Assembly: GCF_036924535.1 (NCBI RefSeq)
Contig: NZ_JAZHRT010000001.1
Coordinates: 6,820,001 to 6,884,000 of the forward strand
Source: Bradyrhizobium sp. AZCC 2262
Lineage (GTDB): Bacteria; Pseudomonadota; Alphaproteobacteria; Rhizobiales; Xanthobacteraceae
DNA: 64,000 bases
Direction of reading: 5' to 3'
A program made the translations under genes and the position numbers. Below, in pieces: positions 33,147-41,841 of the stretch; the stretch's first letter is position 1, and every line of letters begins with the position of its first letter. Below the pieces are notes generated by a model that saw only the letters and a program-made list of their open reading frames with translations, was not told the DNA's origin and searched no databases.

Positions 33147-34079
33147 CTAGGCCGACTTTCGCTGCGGTTTGGCTGCCGGCTTCTTCGCCGCGGCCTCCTT
33201 CGCCGGTTTCTTGCCAGCAATCGGCATCAGCATTTCCTTCTGCCCGGCCGCCGCCTTGCGCGCCTTCTTGGCTGGTTTCTTCGGCGCCTCTGTCGCTGCC
33301 GCCGCGCCTCCTCCGATGCTCTTGCGCAGCGCGTCCATCAGGTCGACCACGTTCTCGCCGCGGGGTCGCGCTTTCGCGGTGATAGGTTTGCCGGCGCGTT
33401 TCTGGTTGATGAGATCGATGAGGGCGGTTTCGTACTGGTCTTCGAACTTGTCCGGCTCGAAGTGGCCCGCCTTCTGGTTGACGATGTGCCTGGCGAGATC
33501 AAGCATGTCCTTGGTGACTTTGACATCCTGGATGTCGTCGAAATATTCGTCCGCAGAACGCACCTCGTAAGGATAGCGCAGCAGCGTCCCCATCAGGCCC
33601 TTGTCCATAGGCTCGAGGGCGATGATGTGCTCACGGTTGGTCAGCACCACCCGTCCGATGGCGACCTTGTTCATCTCACGGATCGTTTCGCGGACGACCG
33701 CGAAGGCGTCGTGACCGACTTTGCCGTCCGGCACCAGGTAGTAGGGACGGATCAGATACCTCGGGTCGATCTCGCTGCGGTCGACGAACTCGTCGATCTC
33801 GATGGTTCGCGTCGATTCCAGCGCGACGTTCTCGAGCTCCTCCTTCGTCACTTCGATGAATGTGTCGGTATCGACCTTGTAGCCCTTGACGATATCCTCG
33901 TTGTCGACCTCTTCGCCGGTATCTGCGTCCACCTTGGCGTACTTGATGCGGTGGCCGGTCTTCCGGTTGAGCTGGTTGAACGAGACCTTTTCGGATTCCG
34001 ACGTGGCCGGATAGAGCGCTACCGGACAGGTGACGAGGGAAAGACGCAGGAAGCCTTTCCAGTTAGCGCGGGGGGCCAT
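33147..34079 (-). CDS. ku: Ku homodimer protein for non-homologous end joining
   Basis: A 310-residue bacterial Ku. The core runs from MAPRANWKGFLRLSLVTCPVALYPATSESEKVSFNQLNRKTGHRIKYAKVDADTGEEV through RPYYLVPDGKVGHDAFAVVRE and REHIIALEPMDKGLMGTLLRYPYEVR to DQYETALIDLINQKRAGKPI. The C-terminal 65 residues are a Lys/Ala-rich tail (KKPAKKARKAAA), typical of rhizobial Ku and thought to bind DNA. It loads on double-strand ends and recruits ligase. The ATG at 34079 is chosen at the family start. It lies 3 kb from the compact ligase, so this island carries its own minimal end-joining set. Confidence 0.95.
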   Translation of the reverse strand: MAPRANWKGFLRLSLVTCPVALYPATSESEKVSFNQLNRKTGHRIKYAKVDADTGEEVDNEDIVKGYKVDTDTFIEVTKEELENVALESTRTIEIDEFVDRSEIDPRYLIRPYYLVPDGKVGHDAFAVVRETIREMNKVAIGRVVLTNREHIIALEPMDKGLMGTLLRYPYEVRSADEYFDDIQDVKVTKDMLDLARHIVNQKAGHFEPDKFEDQYETALIDLINQKRAGKPITAKARPRGENVVDLMDALRKSIGGGAAAATEAPKKPAKKARKAAAGQKEMLMPIAGKKPAKEAAAKKPAAKPQRKSA

Positions 34080-34224
34080 GGCGGGGAACTCCGATACTGA
34101 TGCCGGATTCAAGACGATCCACCGAGCTTGGTTCCGACATCGCGCCCCCTTCCCCCAAGATGATTTTTTATCGGCACGGGCCGGAGCGGACTCGACTTTT
34201 GTTCTCTTTATGTTCTAATTCAGA

Positions 34225-34620
34225 ATGACCGACCGACCCGCAAGCTGGCGCATGCCGACCCCGAAGCTGATGGAGAAACTGGCCGCTGAAGCGGCCCGAA
34301 GGCCGATTCCCCCCGCCGCGGCTCCAGATGCGCCGCTCCCGGCCGAATATTGGGAATCGGTCCTCAAAGACCCGCGCGCCGACGCGACCGGGGCCCAGCT
34401 GCGGCAGCGACGTCTTTCCGAGATACAGCGCCACGTGCTGCGCATCTCGTGCCGTCGCTGCGAGCGGACGGTGGAAATCCAGACTGCCGATGCAGTCCGA
34501 TTGTATGGCGCCAACGCGGTCTGGAAGGACGTCGCGCAGCGGTTGCTCGACAATTCCTGTCAGCAGCGCACCGGCAGACATGAAGAAGATGGGTGCTGGC
34601 CGGCGTTCGAGACGCCGTAG
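34225..34620 (+). CDS. hypothetical protein with CxxC pair
   Basis: A 131-residue protein, MTDRPASWRMPTPKLMEKLAAEAARRPIPPAAAPDAPLP onward, with ISCRRCERTVEIQTADAVRLYG near residue 75. The CRRC pair and following beta-like stretch look like half of a zinc ribbon. A cysteine further on (LLDNSC, about residue 111) could contribute. No named family is recognised; similar small proteins are common in Bradyrhizobium. It is followed by another CxxC protein in a different frame (34667), which suggests a related pair. Confidence 0.65.
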   Translation: MTDRPASWRMPTPKLMEKLAAEAARRPIPPAAAPDAPLPAEYWESVLKDPRADATGAQLRQRRLSEIQRHVLRISCRRCERTVEIQTADAVRLYGANAVWKDVAQRLLDNSCQQRTGRHEEDGCWPAFETP

Positions 34621-34666
34621 CCCGCTCCGGATCGCCGATCCGATCTCTTTGCGCGTGGATGTGCGG

Positions 34667-35116
34667 ATGGCCCCGAAGTACCACCCTACGCCCCTGTCGG
34701 GCGGCGACCGCAAGGCTCTGGCGAAAGAGCTCGGCAAAGCACGCGCGATGGCCAACATCCTGGCCGCTCAATCGGCCGAGATGCGAGCCAAGGGCGAGGC
34801 GATGATCCAGCAAGCTGATAGGCTGCTTTGCGAAAGCTGGAACGAGCGAATGTGGTCAGACGGCGAGCCGATCGATCCGTCGCCCACCATCGACCAAGCC
34901 GTGAATGGAGGTTTTCCCTGGCTGGAGATCAAGTGCGCGCGCTGCAAGACGCCGAGTGACGTCGACCTCGCGGCAATGAAGCATCCGCCGACCACCTTCG
35001 TGCACGATCTCGCCAGCCGGCTGCGCTGCCGCAAATGCGCCAAGGCGGGCCGGCGTCCATCCGCGACTCTGCTACAATTAGCCTGGCAGCCGCGCCACCC
35101 TCGAACCGAAGCCTGA
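34667..35116 (+). CDS. hypothetical protein with two CxxC pairs
   Basis: A 149-residue protein. The N-terminal half is helical (LSGGDRKALAKELGKARAMANILAAQSAEMRAKGEAMIQQADRLL). The C-terminal half carries LEIKCARCKTPSDVDLAAM and LRCRKCAKAGRRPS, a four-cysteine zinc-ribbon arrangement about 40 residues apart. A role in nucleic-acid binding is plausible but not shown. I chose the ATG at 34667 (MAPKYHPTPLSGG). It ends three bases before the SRAP gene start, so it may be co-transcribed with SRAP and dinB. Confidence 0.7.
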   Translation: MAPKYHPTPLSGGDRKALAKELGKARAMANILAAQSAEMRAKGEAMIQQADRLLCESWNERMWSDGEPIDPSPTIDQAVNGGFPWLEIKCARCKTPSDVDLAAMKHPPTTFVHDLASRLRCRKCAKAGRRPSATLLQLAWQPRHPRTEA

Positions 35117-35119
35117 CCG

Positions 35120-35845
35120 ATGTGTAATCTCTATTCGATCACCACCAACCAGGCCGCTATCATCGCGTTGTTTCGCGTCGTGAACCGGTACGTCGGTAAT
35201 CTGGCGCCGATGCCGGGGGTTTTTCCGGACTACACGGCGCCAATCGTGCGTAACGGTGCCGAGGGCCGCGAACTCGCGACAGCGCGGTGGGGAATGCCAT
35301 CGTCGTCAAAAGCGCTGATGGACGCCACGAAGAAGCGAGCCGAGAAGCTGCAGGCCAAGGGCAAGACCGTCGATTTCAAGGAGCTGCTAAGGATGGAGCC
35401 GGACGGCGGCACGACGAACATCCGCAACGTGAAGAGCAAGCACTGGACGAGATGGCTGGGAGCCGAGAACCGCTGCGTGGTGCCGTTCAACTCGTTCAGC
35501 GAGTTCAACAAGGCTGAGGGCGGCGACATCTGGTTCGCGCTCGATGAGACCCGCCCCCTCGCCTGCTTCGCCGGTATCTGGACCAACTGGACGTCCGTCC
35601 GGAAGGTCAAGGAAGGCGAGACGACCAACGACCTCTACGCGTTCCTCACGACAGAGCCGAATGCTGACGTTGGTGCCATCCACCCCAAGGCGATGCCCGC
35701 GATCTTGACGACGCCGGACGAAGTGGAGGCCTGGATGACGGCCCCCTTGGACGAGGCCCTGAAGCTGCAGCGGCCGCTTCCAGACAACACGCTCCGGATT
35801 GTCGCCCGTGGCATGAAGGAAGACCAGGCCGGACCAATGGCGTGA
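35120..35845 (+). CDS. SRAP/YedK-type abasic-site protein
   Basis: A 241-residue SOS-response-associated peptidase (SRAP). Cys2, the residue that cross-links abasic sites in single-stranded DNA after Met removal, is present in [11 protein letters not shown]. Other family blocks are [45 protein letters not shown] and [19 protein letters not shown]. In HMCES/YedK this protein shields AP sites at replication forks. Its stop overlaps the start of dinB (GTGA), pairing abasic-site protection with translesion synthesis in one coupled unit. Confidence 0.93.
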   Translation: MCNLYSITTNQAAIIALFRVVNRYVGNLAPMPGVFPDYTAPIVRNGAEGRELATARWGMPSSSKALMDATKKRAEKLQAKGKTVDFKELLRMEPDGGTTNIRNVKSKHWTRWLGAENRCVVPFNSFSEFNKAEGGDIWFALDETRPLACFAGIWTNWTSVRKVKEGETTNDLYAFLTTEPNADVGAIHPKAMPAILTTPDEVEAWMTAPLDEALKLQRPLPDNTLRIVARGMKEDQAGPMA

Positions 35846-36946
35846 CCGATGAACCCGACGACCAGGCGGCGCCACTGGACCGCCAGCGCAAGATCATCCA
35901 CATCGACATGGATGCCTTCTACGCATCGGTCGAGCAGCGGGACAATCCGGATCTTCGCGGCAAGCCGGTCGCCGTCGGTGGATCCCGCGAAAGGGGCGTC
36001 GTGGCGGCGGCCAGCTACGAAGCGCGCAAGTTCGGCGTCAGGTCGGCCATGCCATCGGTTACCGCGAAGCGGCAATGCCCAGACCTGATCTTCGTGAAGC
36101 CGCGCTTCGAGGTCTACAAGGCGGTCTCCCAGCAGATACGCGAGATATTCGCCGAGCACACCCCGATTATCGAGCCGCTGTCGCTGGACGAGGCTTACCT
36201 CGATGTGACCGAAAATCTGCAAGGCACTCCATTGGCGCGGGACGTCGCGTTGGCGATCCGTGCAAAGATCAAGGAGGTAACAGGCCTCAACGCTTCGGCC
36301 GGCATCTCCTACAACAAGTTTCTGGCAAAGCTCGCCTCTGACTACCGCAAGCCAAACGGGCAATACGTGATCACGCCGGAGATGGGCCCGGCATTCGTAG
36401 AAAACCTGCCGGTCGGCAAGTTTCATGGAATCGGGCCGGCAACCAGCGCCAAGATGAAACTCCCTCGGCCTCCACACCGGCCTCGACATGCGTAACCAGT
36501 CGCTCGAATTCATGCAGGCAAACTTCGGGAAGGCCGGAAGCTACTACTACTGGATCTCGCGGGGCGTGGACAACCGTGAGGTCCGCGCCGACCGGATCCG
36601 GAAATCCGTCGGCGCCGAAAACACATTCTCCACCGACCTCACCGACTTCGACGCCATGGTCGTCGAACTGCAACCGCTGATCGACAAGGTCTGGCGGTAC
36701 TGCGAAGGCGCCGGAAACCGGGGACGCACGGTGACGCTTAAAATGAAGTTCAACGACTTCGAGATCATCACGCGCAGCAAATCCGTCCTCGTCGCGGTTT
36801 CGAGCCGCAGCGATCTCGAACGCCTATCGGTCGCTTTGCTGCAGGACGAGATACCGGTCCCAAAGCCGGTCCGGCTTCTGGGAGTCTCGCTATCGGCGCT
36901 GCAGCAAGTCGACGACGCGGAATCGCAGCTAGCACTGCCGATGTGA
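35842..36946 (+). pseudogene. dinB: DNA polymerase IV (DinB), single-base frameshift
   Basis: The first part (from a GTG at 35842) has the Y-family catalytic blocks [30 protein letters not shown] and [14 protein letters not shown] plus the helix-hairpin-helix [14 protein letters not shown]. Around 36457-36459 an extra A in an AAA run shifts the frame. The correct continuation ([26 protein letters not shown] ... little finger RTVTLKMKFNDFEIITRS) is in the +1 frame to 36946. Without that base the gene is 367 residues, normal DinB length. It is therefore a recent pseudogene or a sequence error. A truncated 217-residue product would lack the little-finger domain. Confidence 0.88.
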
Positions 36947-37140
36947 TCGCGTCATGTCATTTCCTTTTCAGGTCGATCGTTGAGTTCAATCTGTCCCGAC
37001 AGGATCTTTGGGAGAAGACGATCACGCTCTTCCCGCCGCGTTGCGCGCGAATGTCGGTGTCCTCCAGGGCGACGTGATACGGCGATCGGCCCGCCAGCGA
37101 GGCCCGCCCCCACTCGACTAAAAGCCCTGACGCTGCCCAA

Positions 37141-37296
37141 TCAACTAGGGAGAATTATAGCCTTTCCGATCCGGCGCGCTTCCTCCGAGGTTGCTGGCGC
37201 TGGCGCTGTAACGTCGCTTGTTATCGCGGCAAAGAGCCAGGCCATCGTGTCGCCGCTGGCGTCCTGGACGGTGTAGCACTCGAAATTCTCCCGCAT
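37141..37296 (-). CDS. small conserved hypothetical protein
   Basis: A 51-residue frame, MRENFECYTVQDASGDTMAWLFAAITSDVT ... EEARRIGKAIILPS. Its two ends resemble a family of small Bradyrhizobium proteins ('Y.V.DA.G...A' and 'EARRIA..IA.LP'), while the middle is atypical. That may mean a compensated pair of frameshifts. The interval 36947-37140 before it holds only fragments without a supportable gene. Low certainty. Confidence 0.4.
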   Translation of the reverse strand: MRENFECYTVQDASGDTMAWLFAAITSDVTAPAPATSEEARRIGKAIILPS

Positions 37297-37383
37297 CAGG
37301 GTCCAGGAGGTTGTAACGACGGGTTGACTCCATGAGAACAAAATAGGAACATAGGCACCAGCCGGTCAACCTGGAACAGCGTC

Positions 37384-37593
37384 ATGTCCTCGGATTCACA
37401 GCCGAACGCCCAGGACGCGGATGGGCTGGATGCTGCGGTAGATCAAACCATTGCGGCGTGTGGCGGCGACATGCGGTCCACGATCCGGGCGTTGATCGTC
37501 GCGAACGAATATTTGGAATCCGAGGTGAGCGAATTGAAGAAGGCCGTTTCACACGCCTACGTGCGAGGGCGGTTTCAGACCTATTCCGGCTAG
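37384..37593 (+). CDS. small hypothetical protein
   Basis: A 69-residue acidic helical protein, MSSDSQPNAQDADGLDAAVDQTIAACGGDMRSTIRALIVANEYLESEVSELKKAVSHAYVRGRF. The pattern 'T.AACGGD.R..I.ALI.AN.FLE.E' is one I recall as widespread in Bradyrhizobium without known function. It starts at an ATG and ends 10 bases before the next gene, so three small genes (37384, 37603, 37863) probably form one unit. Confidence 0.7.
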   Translation: MSSDSQPNAQDADGLDAAVDQTIAACGGDMRSTIRALIVANEYLESEVSELKKAVSHAYVRGRFQTYSG

Positions 37594-37602
37594 GAGCGAA
37601 TC

Positions 37603-37851
37603 GTGACCGAAGTAACCTACTTCGTGGCGCTGCCCTTTATCGCGGCCGACGGTGGCATTGCGGCCGGCGAACCAACCGAATGCCTGAACCCCGTCGCGGT
37701 GGTCATGCGCGCGGAAGCTTTGTCGCGCAAGCCGGGCCATGTAGGAGCTGTGGCCTTCAGCCGGACCGGAGATCCCGCGACGGGCGATTTCGGCGATGCA
37801 AAGGTGATCAAGAAGTTCGGCGACGTGCCGGACGAGCTGAGTGCGTTGTAG
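37603..37851 (+). CDS. small hypothetical protein
   Basis: An 82-residue protein: MTEVTYFVALPFIAADGGIAAGEPTECLNPVAVVMRAEALSRKPGHVGAVAFSRTGDPATGDFGDAKVIKKFGDVPDELSAL. It starts at a GTG at 37603 with GGAGCG upstream. The sequence is a family I associate with rhizobial genomes ('...VAFSRTGDP..G.F.DA.V...FG.VP..L'). There is no motif that suggests a function. It is the middle gene of a three-gene run of small proteins. Confidence 0.7.
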   Translation: MTEVTYFVALPFIAADGGIAAGEPTECLNPVAVVMRAEALSRKPGHVGAVAFSRTGDPATGDFGDAKVIKKFGDVPDELSAL

Positions 37852-37862
37852 AGGAGCAGACC

Positions 37863-38123
37863 ATGCCGGAAGACGAAGAAACAGCGACGGCGCGCTACAT
37901 CGCCAGCAATGTATCCACGCAATTGATGTTGAAAACGATGTTCGAGATCATTGCCACGATGGCGGACGATCCGGACGGCTATCGTTCGGATATGAGGGCA
38001 CAACTGGTGGAGATAGCAGGCACCATGCCATTGGCGCCGATGGCCGCGGCGCGAGAAAGGAAGGTCCGCGCCTTCGTCAAGGAGACGGTCGGCAATCTGT
38101 TGATCAACCAACGGCCCAACTAG
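37863..38123 (+). CDS. small hypothetical protein
   Basis: An 86-residue helical protein beginning MPEDEETATARYIASNVSTQLMLKTMFEIIATMADDPDGYRSDMRAQLVEI. The ATG at 37863 follows a GAGGAG ribosome site and the previous gene's stop by 11 bases. There are no recognisable catalytic or membrane features. It is probably co-transcribed with the two small genes upstream. It marks the last gene before the defence island; the interval 38124-38390 has no other gene. Confidence 0.65.
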   Translation: MPEDEETATARYIASNVSTQLMLKTMFEIIATMADDPDGYRSDMRAQLVEIAGTMPLAPMAAARERKVRAFVKETVGNLLINQRPN

Positions 38124-38390
38124 CCATGGCGCTGACTCATTGGCGAAGGTCGAGCGATGAGGCTCGCCGTCGTTAGCCAGGAAGCTGAGCGAAGTCGACA
38201 CCGAATGCTGGCGCGACCTTTGCGCCAATCCATCAATTTAGTCCCTTACAGACATAGAAATTAAAGTGAAAACAGTCTGTTAGGCATTTGTGCTAGGTTG
38301 GCTGATGGAACAGAAGCCGCGCTGGAAAGTCGTCAAAAGGCACGGTTTGCTATTCCCGAATCGCTGTACGAAGATGACTATAGGAAACCG

Positions 38391-39311
38391 ATGAACGCCG
38401 CACTTCTTGCAAAATCAGATGATGGTCCTGCCGTCGCGCCGATCTCGCCTCTGTGTGAGCTTGGTGCGTACGAAGAGCTTTGGCTTCAAAAAGGTGCGAC
38501 GTTCAAATCTATAGCTGATAAGTTCGCCGCCGATCCAACGGCGGTGCCCTCCGACTTTGTGTCGCCGACCGTGGCTCACGGACGTGCTCGGGAGGTTGTG
38601 CGGCGTCTGTCGAAGGCCGGCGTTTCCCGTTTCGGCGTTCGAATACATCATGCAGGCAATTATCCGCAGAAACTGCGTGATGCTCGATACCCGATTGAGA
38701 TGCTGTATTTCCAAGGCACTTGGGAGCTTACCGAAACCCGCTCTGTTGCTGTTGTTGGCAGTCGCGATGCAACTGAAGAAGGGAAACGTCGCGCCGGCAG
38801 AATTGCACGCGAACTCGTGGCCAAAGGGTTCACAGTCGTTTCTGGGCTCGCAAATGGGATTGACACCGCAGCGCATACCGCGGCGATCGAAGCAGGCGGC
38901 CGCACGATCGCAGTGATCGGAACTCCGATCGGCGTTTCATACCCAAGAGAGAACGAAGATCTACAACGTCGAATTGCGACAAACCATCTTCTGATCTCGC
39001 AAGTTCCAGTATTGCGGTATGCAAATCAGCATGTACCTCAGAACAAGCTCTTTTTTCCCGCGCGCAATGTCACCATGAGCGCTCTCACGGAGGCGACGGT
39101 GATAGTCGAAGCAAGTGACACCAGCGGCACACTCACGCAGGCGCGAGCTGCGTTGCAGCAAGGACGCAAGCTATTCATTCTCGATTCTTGTTTTGCGAGG
39201 AATGACATTTCCTGGCCTACTAGTTACGAGAGCAAAGGCGCGATCCGCGTTAAAGAACCGTCAGATATTTGGAAGGCCCTCGGTGCCAACGGTCCGCTTT
39301 CGAAAGATTGA
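38391..39311 (+). CDS. DprA-like SLOG-fold protein of a defence-type pair
   Basis: A 306-residue protein with the DprA Rossmann/SLOG core: NYPQKLRDARYPIEMLYFQG, SVAVVGSRDATEEGKRRAGRIARELVAKGFTVVSGLANGIDTAAHTAAIEAGGRTIAVIGTPIGVSYPRENEDLQ, FFPARNVTMSALTEATVIVEASDTSGTLTQARAALQQGRKLFI. It has neither the SAM domain nor the winged C-terminal domain of competence DprA. The ATG at 38391 has an AGGA site; an upstream TTG would add 31 residues. It overlaps the next gene, a ComF-like phosphoribosyltransferase, by 29 bases. Linked dprA and PRTase genes beside defence operons suggest an antiviral rather than a competence role; that is inference. Confidence 0.85.
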   Translation: MNAALLAKSDDGPAVAPISPLCELGAYEELWLQKGATFKSIADKFAADPTAVPSDFVSPTVAHGRAREVVRRLSKAGVSRFGVRIHHAGNYPQKLRDARYPIEMLYFQGTWELTETRSVAVVGSRDATEEGKRRAGRIARELVAKGFTVVSGLANGIDTAAHTAAIEAGGRTIAVIGTPIGVSYPRENEDLQRRIATNHLLISQVPVLRYANQHVPQNKLFFPARNVTMSALTEATVIVEASDTSGTLTQARAALQQGRKLFILDSCFARNDISWPTSYESKGAIRVKEPSDIWKALGANGPLSKD

Positions 39312-39930
39312 TGATACGAATCTACGGGACCACTACTACCTGACGTCTGACGACGTTTGCTTCTTTTTGTATGAATACACCGCCGGCGCTGGCTATGACG
39401 GCGAAGCCAACCAACTCATCTACAATCTGAAAAAGAAAAGGGGTGCCGGCGGTTATCAATATAAGGCAGGCGCCATCGAGCGCTGCGCCGTAGATATGGG
39501 GCCAGCACTCAATCCGAAATGGATGGAAGAGGCAGTGCTGGTGCCAACACCGCCATCGAAGATAAAGACCGATCCTGCATATGACGATCGCATAACGCGT
39601 ATTTGCAACGCGATAAAATCAACAGCAAAGGTCGATGTCCGCGAGCTTGTTGTTCAGACCCAATCAACCGACGCTGTTCACGAAGGTGAGCGGCTAACGC
39701 CCGACCAATTAAAAGCGATTTATCAGATCGACGAATCCTTATGCGGGCCAGGCGACCCAAAGTACATTGGCGTCGTGGACGACATGCTAACGGCTGGTGC
39801 CCATTTCAGGGCGATGAAGGACACGCTCCAGGCGCGCTTCCCAACGACCAAGATCTCCGGCATCTTTGTGACGCGCCGAGCTATTCCGAATCCGTTTGAA
39901 GATGTGAGCATTGAAGACTTGCTGAAATAG
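39283..39930 (+). CDS. ComF-like phosphoribosyltransferase paired with DprA-like protein
   Basis: A 215-residue PRTase. The PRPP-binding loop is YIGVVDDMLTAGAHFRAM (about residues 160-178), and an upstream EAVLVPTPPSKIK aligns with the ComF/PRTase-I pattern. The four-cysteine zinc finger of ComF is missing. The start is taken as a GTG at 39283 with a GGAAGG ribosome site, inside the end of the DprA-like gene. An upstream ATG at 39202 would force a longer overlap. Tight overlap implies that the two proteins work together. The PRTase may make or sense a nucleotide for the SLOG protein; this is speculative. Confidence 0.75.
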   Translation: MPTVRFRKIDDTNLRDHYYLTSDDVCFFLYEYTAGAGYDGEANQLIYNLKKKRGAGGYQYKAGAIERCAVDMGPALNPKWMEEAVLVPTPPSKIKTDPAYDDRITRICNAIKSTAKVDVRELVVQTQSTDAVHEGERLTPDQLKAIYQIDESLCGPGDPKYIGVVDDMLTAGAHFRAMKDTLQARFPTTKISGIFVTRRAIPNPFEDVSIEDLLK

Positions 39931-40131
39931 GCCGGTAAGATTCCAACCATTTCCGTGCCCTTTGAAAGCTATAGCTCTTCGAAGGTGCTCATTGACGCCT
40001 TCCACGCCGTCTGAAGCAATCCTTGGCACGAGCATCTCGCGAGTTAAGCACCCAGTTGCATTTCGGGTAAAACACAATTTTTGTTGTGTCCTTATTACGG
40101 CGCAGGCGCTAGAGTTGGATCGGGGTGGGAT

Positions 40132-41841
40132 GTGACGGGCGCGGCAAAAAACAACCAGACGGCGGTAGCCGCCGCACATGACGTGCGAGCCGCGCTCAGG
40201 TCGGCGATCGCTGGCATCGAGGCATCTTTCAATTCTATCGAGAAGTTGCAACCCCGTACGCGGCTTTCGCTCGCCTTGTCGCTGCTGGACGGCTCTTCGC
40301 AAACCGGCACGAAATTCGCGAAAGCGACGGCAAATCTCTCGCAGGTGCTCGCCCTTCTCGATATTGACGAGAGGCACTACTGGATCAGCACGTTCTACAC
40401 CCTGCTCATCCACACGTCCTTGCGGCGAGAAAAGGCGACCTATTTCACCCCGCCGGCAATCGTTCGTCATCTTATTCAAAGGTCTGAGCTGGCTGGCCTC
40501 GATCTCACGAAGGCCCGAATAATCGACCCGGCCGCGGGAGGAGCGGCCTTCGTATCCAGCATTGCCGGGAGAATGGTCGAGCTCGGCTGCCACGTTCGGG
40601 ACATACGGACGCGCCTGACCGGAATCGAGATCGATCCGCATCTCGCGCTCCTGGGAGACGCCCTCGTCTGCGACCGCCTCGGCGAACCGTTCGACCGGAA
40701 AGCTCAAAAAGCCATATTGAGGGTCGGAGACTCGCTGCAGTTGGGCCAAAATCCCATCCGATATGATGCGGTTTTCGTTAACCCGCCCTACGGCAGGATT
40801 CTGAATGCAAACCCCGAATTCGTACCCGACTGGGACGCCGTCTCTGCTCCCGGACACATAAATCGCTACGCTCTTTTCATCGACCTCGCATTCCGTCTCG
40901 TGAAGCCGGGAGGGTTGGTCGCGGTCGTCTCACCATCGAGCTTCCTCTCCGGCGGCTTATTCACGCGTTTGCGGGAAAGCATCAGGTCGCGGGCCGAGGT
41001 GCTGCGTGTCGATATCCTCGAAAGACAGGACGTCTTCCACGATGTCCAACAGGATACATGCGTGTCGCTCTTCCGGGCAAGGGCGCCTGGCGCGGCCAAG
41101 CTTTTTGCTCCGTCATGCGGTCGGATAGACAGCGAATGGCGGTTCAGCGAATGTGGAATAATCTCCGCGCCGGGCACCGCACAGACCTCTCCATGGATTA
41201 TACCGGATCAGTCCGGAGACGACCGCGGCGCAATGGATAGATGCGTGTCGCGGTTGTGCGACTACGGCGTAACGCCGAGGGCCGGATACTTCGTCTGGAA
41301 CCGCGAGGAGCACCGTCTCAGTCGCGGAGCCAGAAAGCCTGGCGCCTATCCGCTCTTCTGGGCGAAGAACATACGCCCCGGAAAGCAGTGCCATCCCACC
41401 AGCAAGACCCATCGCGGCGTCGATTTCGTAACTTTTGAAGTACCCACCGCCGGCATTGTCCGGACGCCGTCGATAATTCTTCAGCGAACAACCAACAGCA
41501 AACAGGCCAAAAGACTGGTTGCCGCCGTCATTCCCAGGAAGATCGTCAAGAAGTATCGCGGCTTTGTAACAGAGAACCATACTATCCTTCTGACACCCAA
41601 CGGCGGACGTCCTGCGCTCAAGCTGCTGTGCAAACTCCTGAACAGTGCCGCCGTCGACCGACGCTATCGTCGTATTGGCGGCTCGACGAGCATCTCAGTC
41701 GGTTCGCTGAAGAACCTGCCGTTGCCGGATCCGCGCTGCCTCCAAACCGCCATGAGCCGGCTCGCGGACTTTGAGGAGGCCGTCGAGTTGGCATACGCGT
41801 TGTCCGCCGCCTCCTCAATGCGAGCGAAGGCTGCAGCGTGA
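40132..41841 (+). CDS. adenine-specific DNA methyltransferase of the DISARM-like operon
   Basis: A 569-residue N6-adenine-type methyltransferase. The SAM motif is RIIDPAAGGAAF (D132-P-A-A-G) and the catalytic NPPY is residues 217-220 (YDAVFVNPPYGRI). The preceding REKATYFTPPAIVRHLI is typical of Eco57I/N-6 methylases. The C-terminal 250 residues probably contain the target-recognition region. The start is a GTG at 40132; an upstream extension has no similarity. Its stop overlaps the next gene (GTGA at 41838), beginning a four-gene coupled operon. In DISARM such an enzyme marks host DNA as self (DrmMI-like). Confidence 0.88.
   Translation: MTGAAKNNQTAVAAAHDVRAALRSAIAGIEASFNSIEKLQPRTRLSLALSLLDGSSQTGTKFAKATANLSQVLALLDIDERHYWISTFYTLLIHTSLRREKATYFTPPAIVRHLIQRSELAGLDLTKARIIDPAAGGAAFVSSIAGRMVELGCHVRDIRTRLTGIEIDPHLALLGDALVCDRLGEPFDRKAQKAILRVGDSLQLGQNPIRYDAVFVNPPYGRILNANPEFVPDWDAVSAPGHINRYALFIDLAFRLVKPGGLVAVVSPSSFLSGGLFTRLRESIRSRAEVLRVDILERQDVFHDVQQDTCVSLFRARAPGAAKLFAPSCGRIDSEWRFSECGIISAPGTAQTSPWIIPDQSGDDRGAMDRCVSRLCDYGVTPRAGYFVWNREEHRLSRGARKPGAYPLFWAKNIRPGKQCHPTSKTHRGVDFVTFEVPTAGIVRTPSIILQRTTNSKQAKRLVAAVIPRKIVKKYRGFVTENHTILLTPNGGRPALKLLCKLLNSAAVDRRYRRIGGSTSISVGSLKNLPLPDPRCLQTAMSRLADFEEAVELAYALSAASSMRAKAAA

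Noticed and set aside
36947..37140. A 62-residue minus-strand frame after dinB
   Set aside because: It has fragments that look protein-like in more than one frame, but no start, ribosome site or family; treated as decayed sequence.
38391..39311. The DprA-like gene considered as the chromosomal competence dprA
   Set aside because: It lacks the C-terminal winged domain and N-terminal SAM domain, overlaps a PRTase gene, and lies in a defence island.
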